NCBI RefSeq assembly: GCF_009914055.1
Contig: NZ_CP028271.1
Coordinates: 2,480,001-2,544,000 of the forward strand
Length of the DNA stretch: 64,000 nucleotides
Source of the DNA: Mixta intestinalis
GTDB taxonomy: Bacteria > Pseudomonadota > Gammaproteobacteria > Enterobacterales > Enterobacteriaceae
Direction: 5' to 3'
Part shown: piece by piece, positions 25,999 through 34,669 of the stretch
How positions within the stretch are numbered: position 1 is the stretch's first letter
How the letters are laid out: the number at the start of each line of letters is the position of its first letter
Translations under genes and position numbers: made by a program
Notes under the pieces: generated by a model
The model's database searches: none
Told to the model about the DNA's origin: nothing
Seen by the model: the letters and a program-made list of their open reading frames with translations, nothing else

Positions 25999-27282
25999 CT
26001 ATTCGGTGGTTTCTTCGTCAGGTTCCAGCACCGTCTCTTCCGGACGCAGCACATTGATCAATTTAAAGATCAGGCTTAGCGCCACGCCGACGATGGTTGC
26101 CAGCGCCATCCCTTTCAGCTCGGCGGCGCCAATATGCACTTTCGCCCCGCTAACACCGATAATCAGAATCACCGAGGTCAGGATCAGGTTCTGCGCCTTG
26201 CTGTAATCCACTTTCGATTCAATCAGCACGCGGATACCGGAAGCGCCAATCACCCCGTACAGCAGCAGCGAAACGCCGCCCATCACCGGTACCGGAATCG
26301 CCTGAATCGCTGCCGCCAGTTTGCCAACGCAGGAGAGCAGGATGGCCAGAATCGCCGCGCCGCCGATAACCCAGGTACTGTAGACACGGGTAATCGCCAT
26401 CACCCCGATGTTTTCACCATAGGTAGTATTGGGCGTCGAGCCGAAGAAGCCGGAAATAATAGTAGAGAAGCCGTTGGCAAACATGGAACGATGCAGGCCC
26501 GGATCGCGAATAAGATCTTTTTTCACGATATTCGCGGTCACAACCAGATGACCTACGTGCTCGGCAATCACCACCAGCGCGGCAGGCAGAACGGTCAGCA
26601 TCGCATACCATTCAAAACGCGGCGTATAAAAGGTTGGCAATGCGAACCAATGCGCCGTTTCTACTCCGCTCCAGTCAACGATACCCATCGCCCAGGAAAG
26701 CAGGTAGCCTGCAACCACGCCGATCAGAATCGGGATAATGGCCAGAAAACCGCGGAACAGCACAGAGCTGAAAACCGTTACGCCCAGCGTCACCAATGAA
26801 ATAGTGATAGTGGTGCTGTCAACCGCAGCGCCATCGGCAGGCAGCAGGCCCGCCATATTGGCCGCCACACCCGCCAGCTCCAGGCCGATAACCGCTACAA
26901 TCGCCCCCATGGCTGCCGGAGGGAACATCACATCCAGCCAGCCGGTACCCGCTTTTTTTACAATCAGCGCAACCAGGCAAAACAGTACGCCGCAGAGAAT
27001 AAAGCCGCCCAGCGCCAGCTCATAACCCAGCGGCAGGAGCAGCAGAACCGGTGAAATAAAGGCAAAACTGGAACCGAGGTAAGCGGGGATTTTACCCTTA
27101 CAGATAAACAGATAGAGCAGCGTACCAAAACCGTTAAACAGCAATACCGTTGCCGGATTGATGTGAAACAGGATCGGCACCAGCACGGTTGAGCCAAACA
27201 TGGCAAACAGGTGCTGTAAGCTGAGCGGAATCGTTTGCAGGAGCGGTGGGCGTTCGTTAACGCCAATCGCGCGACGAGTCAT
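25999..27282 (-). CDS. uraA: Uracil:proton symporter UraA
   Basis: 427 residues (E. coli 429), nucleobase-ascorbate transporter fold with 14 helices. Substrate-contact motifs AEHVGHL (TM8 region) and TTYGENIGVMAITRVYS (TM10) are present. It imports uracil for salvage by Upp, encoded immediately upstream. The two are separated by a hairpin and T-run, so uraA expression may be set by read-through. Confidence 0.95.
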   Translation of the reverse strand: MTRRAIGVNERPPLLQTIPLSLQHLFAMFGSTVLVPILFHINPATVLLFNGFGTLLYLFICKGKIPAYLGSSFAFISPVLLLLPLGYELALGGFILCGVLFCLVALIVKKAGTGWLDVMFPPAAMGAIVAVIGLELAGVAANMAGLLPADGAAVDSTTITISLVTLGVTVFSSVLFRGFLAIIPILIGVVAGYLLSWAMGIVDWSGVETAHWFALPTFYTPRFEWYAMLTVLPAALVVIAEHVGHLVVTANIVKKDLIRDPGLHRSMFANGFSTIISGFFGSTPNTTYGENIGVMAITRVYSTWVIGGAAILAILLSCVGKLAAAIQAIPVPVMGGVSLLLYGVIGASGIRVLIESKVDYSKAQNLILTSVILIIGVSGAKVHIGAAELKGMALATIVGVALSLIFKLINVLRPEETVLEPDEETTE

Positions 27283-27309
27283 GAATTATCCCCTTGAGAT
27301 GTTTTTGGC

Positions 27310-27338
27310 AAAAAAAAAGCCGACTCTGGCGGTCGGCT
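27310..27338 (-). terminator. Terminator/attenuator between upp and uraA
   Basis: AGCCGAC/GTCGGCT stem (27318-27324, 27332-27338) with a 7-base loop, followed on the minus strand by an uninterrupted T8-9 run. It lies inside the upp-uraA gap, so it probably reduces but does not abolish uraA transcription. Confidence 0.75.
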
Positions 27339-27345
27339 GAATAGG

Positions 27346-27972
27346 TTATTTTGTTCCGAAAATCTTGTCGCCCGCGTCACCGAGACCGGGGATGATGTAG
27401 CCCTTGCTGTTCAGGCCCTGATCGATAGAGGCGGTGTAAAGCTCCACGTCCGGGTGCGCTTTCTCCAGTGCCGCGATACCTTCCGGGGCCGCTACCAGCA
27501 CCAGCACCTTGATCGTGCTGCATCCCGCCTTTTTCAGCAGATCGATAGTGGCAATCATAGAACCACCGGTTGCCAGCATCGGGTCAACCACCAGCGCCAT
27601 ACGTTCTTCGATATTGGAAACCAGCTTCTGGAAATAGGGCACCGGCTCCAGCGTCTCTTCATTACGGTAGACGCCAACCACACTGATACGCGCGCTCGGT
27701 ACGTTCTCCAACACCCCTTCCATCATGCCGAGACCGGCACGCAAGATAGGAACAACGGTAATCTTCTTGCCTTTGATCTGATCTACTTCCACCGGGCCGT
27801 TCCAGCCTTCGATGGTTACTTTTTCTGTTTCCAGATCGGCGGTAGCTTCGTAGGTCAGCAAACTTCCCACTTCCGACGCCAGCTCGCGAAAACGCTTGGT
27901 GCTTATATCTTGCTCACGCATCAGGCCCAGTTTGTGTTTGACGAGCGGGTGTTTGACTTCCACGATCTTCAT
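27346..27972 (-). CDS. upp: Uracil phosphoribosyltransferase
   Basis: 208 residues, identical length to E. coli. Converts uracil and PRPP to UMP. It shows VPILRAGLGMMEG, the PRPP-binding loop VVDPMLATGGSMIATI, and the uracil-binding C-terminus YIIPGLGDAGDKIFG. First gene of upp-uraA, divergent from purM. A minus-strand TATAAT (complement of 28014-28019) lies about 42 bp upstream. Confidence 0.96.
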   Translation of the reverse strand: MKIVEVKHPLVKHKLGLMREQDISTKRFRELASEVGSLLTYEATADLETEKVTIEGWNGPVEVDQIKGKKITVVPILRAGLGMMEGVLENVPSARISVVGVYRNEETLEPVPYFQKLVSNIEERMALVVDPMLATGGSMIATIDLLKKAGCSTIKVLVLVAAPEGIAALEKAHPDVELYTASIDQGLNSKGYIIPGLGDAGDKIFGTK

Positions 27973-28132
27973 TGTTGTACTCCCGGAGTGTTGAGCTGAA
28001 AAAAAATCGCGGGATTATACCGCCTTTTCTTAAAAGCGCCATATGCGATCGGGTAATAAAGCGCAAAAGAGAAGTGCTGTGCTAAGCATCAGCCAAAAAG
28101 AGGTAATCCGCAATGTCAGCCGCAGATGGCGC

Positions 28133-28148
28133 TCGCAAACGTTTGCCT
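28133..28148. promoter_or_regulatory. PurR box of purMN
   Basis: TCGCAAACGTTTGCCT matches the PurR palindrome at its CGCAAACGTTTGC core. A TAGAAT -10 (28156-28161) follows 7 bases downstream, so bound PurR would cover the promoter. It is 57 bp before the purM start. Confidence 0.8.
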
Positions 28149-28204
28149 GCGCTGTTAGAATTGCCGCGCTTTAATTCAAACCGAAACCGCGTGGGGAAAC
28201 CGCT

Positions 28205-29242
28205 GTGACCGACAAGACCTCTCTCAGCTATAAAGACGCCGGCGTTGACATCGATGCAGGCAACGCGTTAGTCGATCGTATTAAAGGTGTGGTGAAACAG
28301 ACTCGTCGTCCTGAAGTTATGGGCGGGCTGGGCGGTTTTGGCGCATTGTGCGCGCTGCCGCAAAAGTACCGCGAGCCGGTGCTGGTGTCCGGCACCGACG
28401 GCGTAGGTACTAAGCTGCGTCTGGCGATGGATCTTAAACGTCACGACACCATTGGTATCGATCTGGTGGCAATGTGCGTGAACGATCTGGTGGTTCAGGG
28501 CGCAGAGCCGCTCTTCTTCCTCGACTATTACGCCACCGGCAAGCTGGATGTGGATACCGCCTCCGCCGTTATCGCCGGGATTGCTGAAGGTTGTCTGCAG
28601 TCAGGTTGCGCGCTGGTTGGCGGCGAAACCGCAGAAATGCCGGGAATGTACCACGGCGAAGATTACGACGTGGCGGGCTTTTGCGTTGGCGTAGTGGAAA
28701 AGGCAGAGATCATCGATGGCAGCAAGGTTAAGGATGGCGATGTACTGATTGCGCTCGCCTCCAGCGGCCCGCACTCCAACGGCTACTCGCTGGTACGTAA
28801 GATTTTACAGGTCAGCCAGACCGACGCGCTCAGCAAACAGCTGGACGGTAAGCCACTGGCCGATCACCTACTGGCACCAACGCGTATCTATGTAAAAAAT
28901 ATTCTCAGCCTGATTGAGCAGATTGACGTTCACGCCATCGCCCATCTTACCGGCGGCGGCTTCTGGGAAAATATTCCACGCGTACTGCCGGAAAATACCC
29001 AGGCGGTGATTGATGAAGCAAGCTGGCAGTGGCCTGCTGTCTTCAGCTGGCTACAGCAGGCGGGTAACGTCAGCCGCCACGAGATGTATCGCACGTTCAA
29101 CTGCGGCGTCGGCATGGTCATCGCCGTCAGCGCCAGCGAAGCAGATAAAGCGATAGCGCTGATGAACGCTGCGGGCGAACAGGCGTGGAAAATCGGTGCG
29201 ATTCACGCCTCCGACAGCGAAGAGCGCGTGGTTATCAAATGA
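28205..29242 (+). CDS. purM: Phosphoribosylformylglycinamidine cyclo-ligase (AIR synthetase)
   Basis: 345 residues, as in E. coli, starting with GTG at 28205. It closes the imidazole ring using ATP. The N-terminus TDKTSLSYKDAGVDIDAGNAL, VSGTDGVGTKLRLA, GGETAEMPGMY and HLTGGGFWENIPR are PurM hallmarks. Its TGA overlaps the purN ATG (ATGA), so the pair is translationally coupled. Confidence 0.97.
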   Translation: MTDKTSLSYKDAGVDIDAGNALVDRIKGVVKQTRRPEVMGGLGGFGALCALPQKYREPVLVSGTDGVGTKLRLAMDLKRHDTIGIDLVAMCVNDLVVQGAEPLFFLDYYATGKLDVDTASAVIAGIAEGCLQSGCALVGGETAEMPGMYHGEDYDVAGFCVGVVEKAEIIDGSKVKDGDVLIALASSGPHSNGYSLVRKILQVSQTDALSKQLDGKPLADHLLAPTRIYVKNILSLIEQIDVHAIAHLTGGGFWENIPRVLPENTQAVIDEASWQWPAVFSWLQQAGNVSRHEMYRTFNCGVGMVIAVSASEADKAIALMNAAGEQAWKIGAIHASDSEERVVIK

Positions 29243-29877
29243 AGCGGCTGGTAGTGCTGATTTCCGGCAACGGCAGCAACCTACAGGCGATTCTGGATGC
29301 CTGCCAGCAGGGGCGCATAAAAGCGAATGTGGTCGCGGTGTTCAGCAACCGCGCCGATGCGTTTGGCCTGGAGCGTGCGCGCGCAGGCGGTATTGCGGCG
29401 CACGCGCTGTCGGCAACGCACTACGCCAGCCGTGAGGCATTCGATCATCAGCTAATGGCTGAAATCGATGAATATAAGCCCGATCTGGTGGTGCTGGCGG
29501 GCTATATGCGCATCCTCAGCCCGGCTTTTGTCGCGCACTATCATGACAGGTTGCTCAATATCCATCCTTCTCTGCTGCCGAAATATCCCGGCCTGCATAC
29601 CCACCGTCAGGCCATTGAAAACGGTGACAGCGAGCACGGCACATCAGTGCATTTCGTTACCGATGAGCTGGACGGCGGGCCAGTGATTTTACAGGCTAAG
29701 GTGCCGGTTTTCGCTGACGACAGCGAAGAGGACGTTACCGCACGCGTGCAGCATCAGGAACATGCTATCTACCCGCTGGTCATTAGCTGGTTTGTCGACG
29801 AGCGGTTAATCATGCGCGATAACGCCGCCTGGCTGGACGGCCAGCGGCTGCCTGCCCAGGGTTACGCAGGCGACTAG
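29239..29877 (+). CDS. purN: Phosphoribosylglycinamide formyltransferase PurN
   Basis: 212 residues, as in E. coli. Transfers a formyl group from 10-formyl-THF to GAR. SGNGSNLQAI binds the phosphate; HPSLLPKYPGLHTHRQAI and GTSVHFVTDELDGGPVI carry the catalytic Asn-His-Asp set. Start is the ATGA overlap with purM. Confidence 0.96.
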   Translation: MKRLVVLISGNGSNLQAILDACQQGRIKANVVAVFSNRADAFGLERARAGGIAAHALSATHYASREAFDHQLMAEIDEYKPDLVVLAGYMRILSPAFVAHYHDRLLNIHPSLLPKYPGLHTHRQAIENGDSEHGTSVHFVTDELDGGPVILQAKVPVFADDSEEDVTARVQHQEHAIYPLVISWFVDERLIMRDNAAWLDGQRLPAQGYAGD

Positions 29878-29884
29878 TTTCATC

Positions 29885-29912
29885 AGACAGAGCCAACCGG
29901 CTCTGTCTTTTT
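29885..29912 (+). terminator. Terminator of purMN
   Basis: Perfect 10-bp arms AGACAGAGCC/GGCTCTGTCT, a 4-base loop and then TTTTC, 8 bases after the purN stop. Confidence 0.88.
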
Positions 29913-29953
29913 CTTCTGCTTAGCCAGAGCCGTTCCCTGCCCTTTCCTTCAGC

Positions 29954-30730
29954 TTAACCAAAACGCCCGGTAATATAATCTTCGGTACGCCGCTGCTTTG
30001 GCGTGGTGAACAGCGTATCGGTATCGGCGAACTCTACTAATCTGCCCTGATGCATAAAGGCGGTATAGTCGGAGACGCGCGCCGCCTGCTGCATATTGTG
30101 CGTCACCAGAATCAGCGTAAAGTGCTGCTTCAGCGTAGTCATCAGCTCTTCGATCACCAGCGTAGAGATGGGATCGAGCGCCGAGGTTGGCTCATCGAGC
30201 AGCAGTACCTCCGGCTCAATCGCAATTGCTCTGGCGATCACCAGCCGCTGCTGCTGGCCGCTGGAGAGCGTCAGGGCGTTTTGCCGCAGGCTATCTTTGA
30301 CTTCCGGCCACAGCGCCGCCGCCCGTAACGCCCGTTCTACCGCCTCGTTCAAAATGCGTCGATCGCGCACTCCCTGCAGGCGCAGACCATAAACCACATT
30401 TTCATAGATCGATTTGGGAAAGGGATTAGGACGCTGGAACACCATCCCAACGCGACGGCGCAACGCAGAAAGATCGCTTTCATCCTGTAAGATATTGCGT
30501 CGATCCAGCCAGATCCCCCCTTCTGTACGACAGCCGTCAATCACATCATTCATACGATTAAAGCAGCGCAGTAGGGTCGATTTACCGCAGCCGGAAGGAC
30601 CAATCAGCGCGGTGATACGATTTTTCGGAATCGACAGGCTGATGTCATCCAGCGCCTGCTTATCGCCATACCAGAGGGAAAGATGATTAATTATCAGCGC
30701 GGTTTCGATATCAGCCGTCATGGTTCTCAC
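29954..30730 (-). CDS. pstB: Phosphate ABC transporter ATPase PstB
   Basis: 258 residues. Walker A GPSGCGKST, Q-loop MVFQRPNPFPKSIYENV, signature LSSGQQQR, Walker B VLLLDEPTSALDP and H-loop VTHNMQQA are all present; the PFPKSIYENV stretch is typical of PstB. It energises inorganic phosphate import with PstC and PstA encoded directly upstream. No phoU follows it. Confidence 0.9.
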   Translation of the reverse strand: MRTMTADIETALIINHLSLWYGDKQALDDISLSIPKNRITALIGPSGCGKSTLLRCFNRMNDVIDGCRTEGGIWLDRRNILQDESDLSALRRRVGMVFQRPNPFPKSIYENVVYGLRLQGVRDRRILNEAVERALRAAALWPEVKDSLRQNALTLSSGQQQRLVIARAIAIEPEVLLLDEPTSALDPISTLVIEELMTTLKQHFTLILVTHNMQQAARVSDYTAFMHQGRLVEFADTDTLFTTPKQRRTEDYITGRFG

Positions 30731-30732
30731 CG

Positions 30733-32385
30733 TTATTGCACCAGCGAGCGATAGCGCTCGCGCAGACGATGGCGTAACCCCATCGCCGTTAAGTTCAGCC
30801 CAAGAATAATTATCACCAACAGCAGCGCCGTGGCGTAAACCACCGGACGGTCAGCTTCGGCATTGGGGCTTTGAAATGCCAGATCGTAAATCTGAAAGCC
30901 AAGATGCATAAATTTACGGTCAAGATGCAGCCAGGGAAAGACGTTGTCTACCGGCAGCTCCGGCGCCATTTTTACCACGCCAACCAGCATTAACGGTGCC
31001 GTCTCACCCGCGGCGCGGGCCACCGCAAGGATTAACCCGGTCAGCATTGCCGGTATCGCCAGCGGTAACGTGACATGCCACAGCGTTTCCGCACGGGTAG
31101 CACCCAGCGCCAGCGAGCCGTGACGCAGCGCGGCGGGAATACGCGATAGCCCCTCTTCCGTGGCGACGATCACCACCGGTAACGTCAACAGCGCCAGCGT
31201 CAGTGCGGCCCACAGCAGGCCGGGCGTGCCAAAAGTGGGATTCGGCAGCGTGGTGGCATAAAACAGCTGATCGAGCGTGCCGCCGATCAGCCAGACAAAA
31301 AAGCCCAGCCCAAATACGCCGTACACGATTGAGGGCACGCCCGCCAGATTGACCACTGCGATGCGCACCAGCCGGGTGAGCGTATTCTGCCCGGCATATT
31401 CATGCAGCCAGACGGCGGCGATAACGCCCAACGGCATCACGACTACCGACATCAGCAGCACCATCAGCACCGTACCGAAAATAGCCGGGAACGCGCTCTG
31501 CTCGCCCTGCGAAGCCCCGCCGGGTGAATCCGCGACGAAGCGCCACAGCTGTTGCAGGAAATGGTGCAGTTTTTGTGTAAAGCTCATGGCGTTGGGATAC
31601 CAGGCATCCACAATCTGTGCCAGCGGAATGCGGTGCAGCTGCCCGCTGGCATCACGCAGCATCAGCGCGCTACGCGCACTCTCCTGTAACAACGAAGCAC
31701 GGCGCTCCGCCTGGATAGCGAACTGCCGCTGTAGCTCGGCGCGATTGGCTGACAGCAACGAGCGACTCTGCTCATTTTCCTGGCCCGCAGCCTTGCGCTT
31801 CAGCTCTTCGACTTCCAGCGCGTCAAGCTGCGCCGTGATGCGCGCCATCTCATTGCGCCGTAGCTGCTCGGCCAGCGCCAGCTGCTGCTGCGTCTGCTGC
31901 AAACGCTGTTGAAGCGCGAGACGCATATCCTGAGCGATGAGCGGCTGCTGATTTTCAAACAGTCCGGCAAACCAGCCCAGCGCCACGCCACCAACGCGGC
32001 GCTGTAACACCAGCACATCACGCGGCTGCTCGCGCTGCCGGATATCGCTCTCCAGCAGGGTACGAAAATCGGGTGCGGCGAAGTCGCGGTTGCCGGTTTT
32101 AACCAGGTAGCGGGTAGTCTGTTTCGGCAGCCGCTGTGCCTGCGGCAGACCGGCATCAATCAGCTGCTGGCGCGACAGCGACTGCTGGTCAATCACTTCG
32201 CCCAGCACGCGCACCTCACCGGCAGCGGGCTGCGACAGCGTAAACAGCGTGATCGGCTGCGGCCAGAAATGACGCAGCCCCTGCCAGGCCAGTAACCCCA
32301 ACAGCAGCAAAAAAGCCAGCAGGCTGAAAGCCACCGCACCCGCTGTCAGCCAGCGCCAGCGATCGTTTTGACGTATTGCGCTCAT
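30733..32385 (-). CDS. pstA: Phosphate ABC permease PstA, long form with periplasmic coiled coil
   Basis: 550 residues, nearly twice E. coli PstA (296). After TM1 (about 13-35) there is a 250-residue periplasmic region containing a long heptad-rich coiled coil (LQQRLQQTQQQLALAEQLRR onward, about 130-235). Then comes the usual five-to-six-helix permease with the EAA-type loop GSLALGATRAETLWHVTLPLA. Long PstA/PstC forms are known from pseudomonads and vibrios. ATG overlaps the pstC stop (ATGA) and pstB starts two bases after its stop, so the three genes form one translation unit. Confidence 0.85.
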   Translation of the reverse strand: MSAIRQNDRWRWLTAGAVAFSLLAFLLLLGLLAWQGLRHFWPQPITLFTLSQPAAGEVRVLGEVIDQQSLSRQQLIDAGLPQAQRLPKQTTRYLVKTGNRDFAAPDFRTLLESDIRQREQPRDVLVLQRRVGGVALGWFAGLFENQQPLIAQDMRLALQQRLQQTQQQLALAEQLRRNEMARITAQLDALEVEELKRKAAGQENEQSRSLLSANRAELQRQFAIQAERRASLLQESARSALMLRDASGQLHRIPLAQIVDAWYPNAMSFTQKLHHFLQQLWRFVADSPGGASQGEQSAFPAIFGTVLMVLLMSVVVMPLGVIAAVWLHEYAGQNTLTRLVRIAVVNLAGVPSIVYGVFGLGFFVWLIGGTLDQLFYATTLPNPTFGTPGLLWAALTLALLTLPVVIVATEEGLSRIPAALRHGSLALGATRAETLWHVTLPLAIPAMLTGLILAVARAAGETAPLMLVGVVKMAPELPVDNVFPWLHLDRKFMHLGFQIYDLAFQSPNAEADRPVVYATALLLVIIILGLNLTAMGLRHRLRERYRSLVQ

Positions 32386-34517
32386 CCCTGCCCCTCATAC
32401 TGTCCGTAGCGACGACGCAGGCGCTGCCGTACCACCTCTGCCAGCGTGTTAAGCACCAGCGTAAAGATCAGCAGCACCAGCGCGCTGAGAAACAGAATGC
32501 GATAATGAGCGCTACCTGCCGCTGCTTCTGGCATTTCCACGGCGATATTGGCGGAAAGCGCCCGCACGCCGTGAAAAAGGCCGCCTTCCGTTACCGGCGT
32601 ATTACCGGTCGCCATCAGCACAATCATGGTTTCCCCCACCGCGCGTCCAAAACCGATCATCACGGCGGCAAAGATACCGGAAGCCGCGCTGGGCAAAATA
32701 ACCCGCGACAGCGTTTGCCAGGCCGTTGCGCCCAGCGCCAGCGATCCTTGCCCCAGCGCGGTCGGCACGCTGAAAATCGCCTCCTCGGCGAGGGTAAAAA
32801 TCAGCGGTACCAGCGCAAAGCCCATCGCTACCGCAGCAATCAACAGGTTGCGCTGCTCATAGCCGCCGGGCAGCCGATCGGCCAGCGGTGCGCCCCACAG
32901 CAGACGATCCGTCAACGGCATCAGCCACAGACAAAACAGGCTCACCAGCAACAGCAGCGGAATCAGCAGCCACATCTCACGCCCCGGCGTTGCCAGCCGC
33001 TGCCGCCAGCGTGGCGGCAGGCGGCGCAGCAGCGGGCCGCATAACAGCAGCGTTGCGGTTAACGCGAAAGGCAATAGCAGCACGCCGGAGAGCGCAGAGG
33101 CGATATGCGGTGCCAGCCACAGGCTGGCAAACAGCCCGACCACCACGCTCGGCAGCGCGCCCATCATCTCAATCGCCGGTTTGATCCAGCGACGCAGCGC
33201 GGGCGACATAAACCAGGCGGTATAGATCGCCGCAGCCATCGCCATTGGCGTAGCAAACAGCATCGCCAGCGCTGCCGCTTTCAGGGTCCCAGCTACCATT
33301 GGCACCAGGCTGAATTTGGCCTGAAAAGGATCTTCCACCGCCGTTGATTGCCATACCCAGTCCGGCTGCGGATAGTTTTCATACCATACTTTTTGCCACA
33401 GGCTGCGCAGGCTGATATCGGGCCAGGGATTATCGATGCGCCAGTATTGCCAGCCGTTACCGCGCTCAACCAACAGCCCGTCGCCCTGTGGGGTAAAACT
33501 GGCGGCACGCACATCCTTCCCAATCGCCCGGTGGTAAAACGCGCCGTCGCGCTTGCTGGCATAAAATTTCATGTCTCCTTCGGCGCTCAGCGTGGCGAAA
33601 ACCCGGCGCTGCGGTTCGGTAATCAGCAACGCTTGCGCACGCGCGCCGTCAACATCACGAATGCGATGCAGATGCACTCCTTTTTCATCGGCAATATCAA
33701 ACCACTGGCTGATGCCGTTCTCATCAGCAATCAGCAGTGAACGCCCACCGCTCAGCAGCGCCATCTGTCGCGGTGGATGCGTCAGCGGCAGCGTATCGCG
33801 TAGCGTGACCTGTTCGCCATCAATGCGCCAGACGCGCAGCTGCCCGCCACCGCTGGCAAACAGCAGCCTGCCGTTTGGCGTCAGCAGCAGATGATCGATC
33901 GGGCCGCTGGCCAGCGTATCGCTGATTACCGGCTGGCCCACGCGCAAACGCAGCAGACGGATATGCTGCCCATCGCTGAGCGCCGCCAGCCAGCTATTTT
34001 CAGCAACGGCAGCCAGCGCCGCCTGGGTGAGCTGCCCGCTCACCCCAGTGATGAACCCATCGCCTAACGGAAATTTCCAGCGCGGCTGTTTATCCGCCGC
34101 GCTGAAATCAGGTTGGACCAGACGAAAATTGCCATTGGGCTGTAACAGCAGTACGCTGCTGTTATCGGCGCTTGCTGCGCTCACCAGGGGACCCTGCGCC
34201 AGTTTTAGTGCCGGTTCAGGTTGAGCGCCGCTTAACGGGAAGAAACGGCCTGCGCCCTGCGCATCGATACGCCATCCCCAGCTACCGTTAACGCCAAGCG
34301 CCACGGCAGGCTGAGCGGAAAGCGCAGGCTGAATCGTTCCGGACTGCATGCTGGGTGTGGCAAACAGTGGCATAACCACCCACAGTAGCCAGACAAACAG
34401 CAGCATCATGACCAGCAACACGCCAATACCGCAGGCACCAATCGCGCGCGCGGTCAGGCGGTCGACAAGACGCCGCGAGCGATTGCTGTAGTGAACGGGA
34501 ATATGGTTATCGATCAT
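32382..34517 (-). CDS. pstC: Phosphate ABC permease PstC, long form with propeller-like periplasmic insert
   Basis: 711 residues versus 319 in E. coli. TM1 (about 26-52) is followed by about 340 periplasmic residues with repeats resembling WD40/beta-propeller blades (for example GPIDHLLLTPNGRLLFASGG and LRVWRID). The permease domain follows, with loop GSLALGATAWQTLSRVILPSA. It pairs with PstA. No periplasmic PstS gene is adjacent, so the solute receptor must be encoded elsewhere or the insert may contribute. Divergent from ppk across 152 bp. Confidence 0.83.
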   Translation of the reverse strand: MIDNHIPVHYSNRSRRLVDRLTARAIGACGIGVLLVMMLLFVWLLWVVMPLFATPSMQSGTIQPALSAQPAVALGVNGSWGWRIDAQGAGRFFPLSGAQPEPALKLAQGPLVSAASADNSSVLLLQPNGNFRLVQPDFSAADKQPRWKFPLGDGFITGVSGQLTQAALAAVAENSWLAALSDGQHIRLLRLRVGQPVISDTLASGPIDHLLLTPNGRLLFASGGGQLRVWRIDGEQVTLRDTLPLTHPPRQMALLSGGRSLLIADENGISQWFDIADEKGVHLHRIRDVDGARAQALLITEPQRRVFATLSAEGDMKFYASKRDGAFYHRAIGKDVRAASFTPQGDGLLVERGNGWQYWRIDNPWPDISLRSLWQKVWYENYPQPDWVWQSTAVEDPFQAKFSLVPMVAGTLKAAALAMLFATPMAMAAAIYTAWFMSPALRRWIKPAIEMMGALPSVVVGLFASLWLAPHIASALSGVLLLPFALTATLLLCGPLLRRLPPRWRQRLATPGREMWLLIPLLLLVSLFCLWLMPLTDRLLWGAPLADRLPGGYEQRNLLIAAVAMGFALVPLIFTLAEEAIFSVPTALGQGSLALGATAWQTLSRVILPSAASGIFAAVMIGFGRAVGETMIVLMATGNTPVTEGGLFHGVRALSANIAVEMPEAAAGSAHYRILFLSALVLLIFTLVLNTLAEVVRQRLRRRYGQYEGQG

Positions 34518-34589
34518 CGTGCCTGTGGATTCCTTTCAGGTGAATCCGCTATGTTGCCCGTAGCTCTCTGATATGACAACTGTTGAGGT

Positions 34590-34619
34590 TAGACATTGCT
34601 GCCATACTCTCGCCATAAT
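34590..34619 (+). promoter_or_regulatory. Possible ppk promoter
   Basis: TAGACA and CATAAT hexamers separated by 18 bases, 50 bp before the ppk start. I find no two-heptamer Pho box here. Confidence 0.35.
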
Positions 34620-34669
34620 GAACAAGGAAAATAGATACCCTCGTCTTTAATCAGCACAACGGAGCCATG

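Noticed and set aside
34518..34666. Pho box between pstC and ppk
   Set aside because: Only a single TTGTCAT-like heptamer on the minus strand; no second heptamer at 11-base spacing.
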